NCBI GenBank assembly: GCA_964620345.1 | Contig: CAZUHK010000029.1 | Location: forward strand, 1 to 21,293 | Origin: CAZUHK01 sp964620345 | Lineage (GTDB): Bacteria; Planctomycetota; Phycisphaerae; Phycisphaerales; Zrk34 | Length of the DNA stretch: 21,293 nt | Direction of reading: 5' to 3' | Part shown: piece by piece, positions 21,219-21,293 of the stretch | How positions within the stretch are numbered: the stretch's first letter is position 1 | Layout of the letters: each line of letters starts with the position of its first letter | The notes under the pieces: generated by a model | Told to the model about the DNA's origin: nothing | Database searches by the model: none | Seen by the model: the letters and a program-made list of their open reading frames with translations, nothing else | Translations under genes and position numbers: made by a program

Positions 21219-21293
21219 ACTGATAGGGAATTTGATTCCAAGCGGGCCGGGGTCAGGGGCTTGGGGGGTGAGGGGTTAACTGATAGGAAATTT
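21048..21293 (+). CDS. Possible partial frame entering the repeat (doubtful)
   Basis: From a TTG at 21048 the frame stays open for 82 codons to the window edge. Its first part, with GCSKCSKQRH (a CxxC pair), then GVEYRFAIKREDHKEEAAKQAL, has the charge pattern of a real protein rather than of GC-rich noise. From 21219 it runs in frame into repeat copy C (TDREFDSKRAGVRGLGGEGL). There is no ribosome binding site. It may be the remains of a gene broken by the repeat, as at the other repeat cluster, or a chance frame. Confidence 0.25.
   Translation, partial: MSLPLINSGRRGCSKCSKQRHLRCRGTHGVEYRFAIKREDHKEEAAKQALSVSLFLVTDREFDSKRAGVRGLGGEGLTDRKF
21219..21278 (+). repeat. G-rich ~60-bp repeat, copy C
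   Basis: A 60-base unit starting ACTGATAGGGAATTTGATTCC with the same G-tract core and GAGGGGTTA end as copies A and B, in the same orientation, about 2.9 kb to their right. Confidence 0.88.
21279..21293 (+). repeat. G-rich ~60-bp repeat, start of copy D (cut by window edge)
   Basis: The last 15 bases, ACTGATAGGAAATTT, repeat the opening of copy B exactly and follow copy C without a gap, so the repeat is probably tandem here and continues beyond the window. Confidence 0.75.

Noticed and set aside
21038..21241. 67-codon minus-strand frame in the region upstream of the PEP-CTERM gene
   Set aside because: Its start lies inside repeat copy C, no ribosome binding site is seen, and no family is recognisable; the opposite-strand frame looks slightly more protein-like but is also doubtful.

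Overview
The window looks like a chromosome segment of a GC-rich member of the Planctomycetota, most likely a Phycisphaerae-type bacterium. This is an inference from three things: a PEP-CTERM tail of the 'PEPSALALLGLGGLGLL-RRRR' type on a secreted beta-propeller protein, DUF3179 proteins next to a formylglycine-generating-enzyme (FGE) domain, and general codon and GC character. No rRNA, tRNA or CRISPR array was seen.

Layout. (1) 1-1531, minus strand: the start of a lipoprotein cut by the window edge, a roughly 390-base gap with a relic of a sigma-factor gene, and a membrane-anchored HEAT-repeat protein. (2) 1748-6215, plus strand: a compact operon for an ECF sigma factor, its overlapping membrane-bound partner (probable anti-sigma factor), an exported thioredoxin and an exported DUF255/YyaL-type thioredoxin-like protein with a DsbD N-terminal-like domain at its C-terminus. 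This reads as an envelope thiol/redox stress module. (3) 17130 down to 6259, minus strand: a long co-directional run. Its upstream half encodes envelope proteins rich in Cys and His: a DUF3179-FGE fusion with a His-rich insert, a two-TM protein with a CxCC tail, a YceI protein capped at both ends by NPCNPCGGKAA repeats, a His-rich TPR-like protein and a second, membrane-anchored DUF3179 protein. Its downstream half encodes an alpha/beta hydrolase-OsmC fusion, a small DUF2934-like protein, a PAS/HD-GYP protein, a GH63-type glucosidase and NrtS. Spacing in the downstream half is very tight (gaps of about 10-50 nt, then two overlaps), so it is probably one transcript. (4) 17264-18169, plus strand: a SpoIIE-type phosphatase, divergent from the DUF3179-FGE gene. 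(5) 18180-21293: a disturbed region with direct copies of a ~60-bp G-rich repeat, two genes broken at the repeat cluster, a beta-propeller glycosidase fragment fused to a DDE transposase remnant, and an intact choice-of-anchor I PEP-CTERM protein with its own strong terminator.

The most interesting biology is the envelope cluster at 11948-17130. It combines an FGE domain that keeps both active-site cysteines, a DUF3179 domain with CxxC, and a YceI carrier with repeated C-x-P-C motifs. The ~60-bp repeat is the main unexplained DNA element. It contains five closely spaced G-tracts and sits at gene breakpoints.
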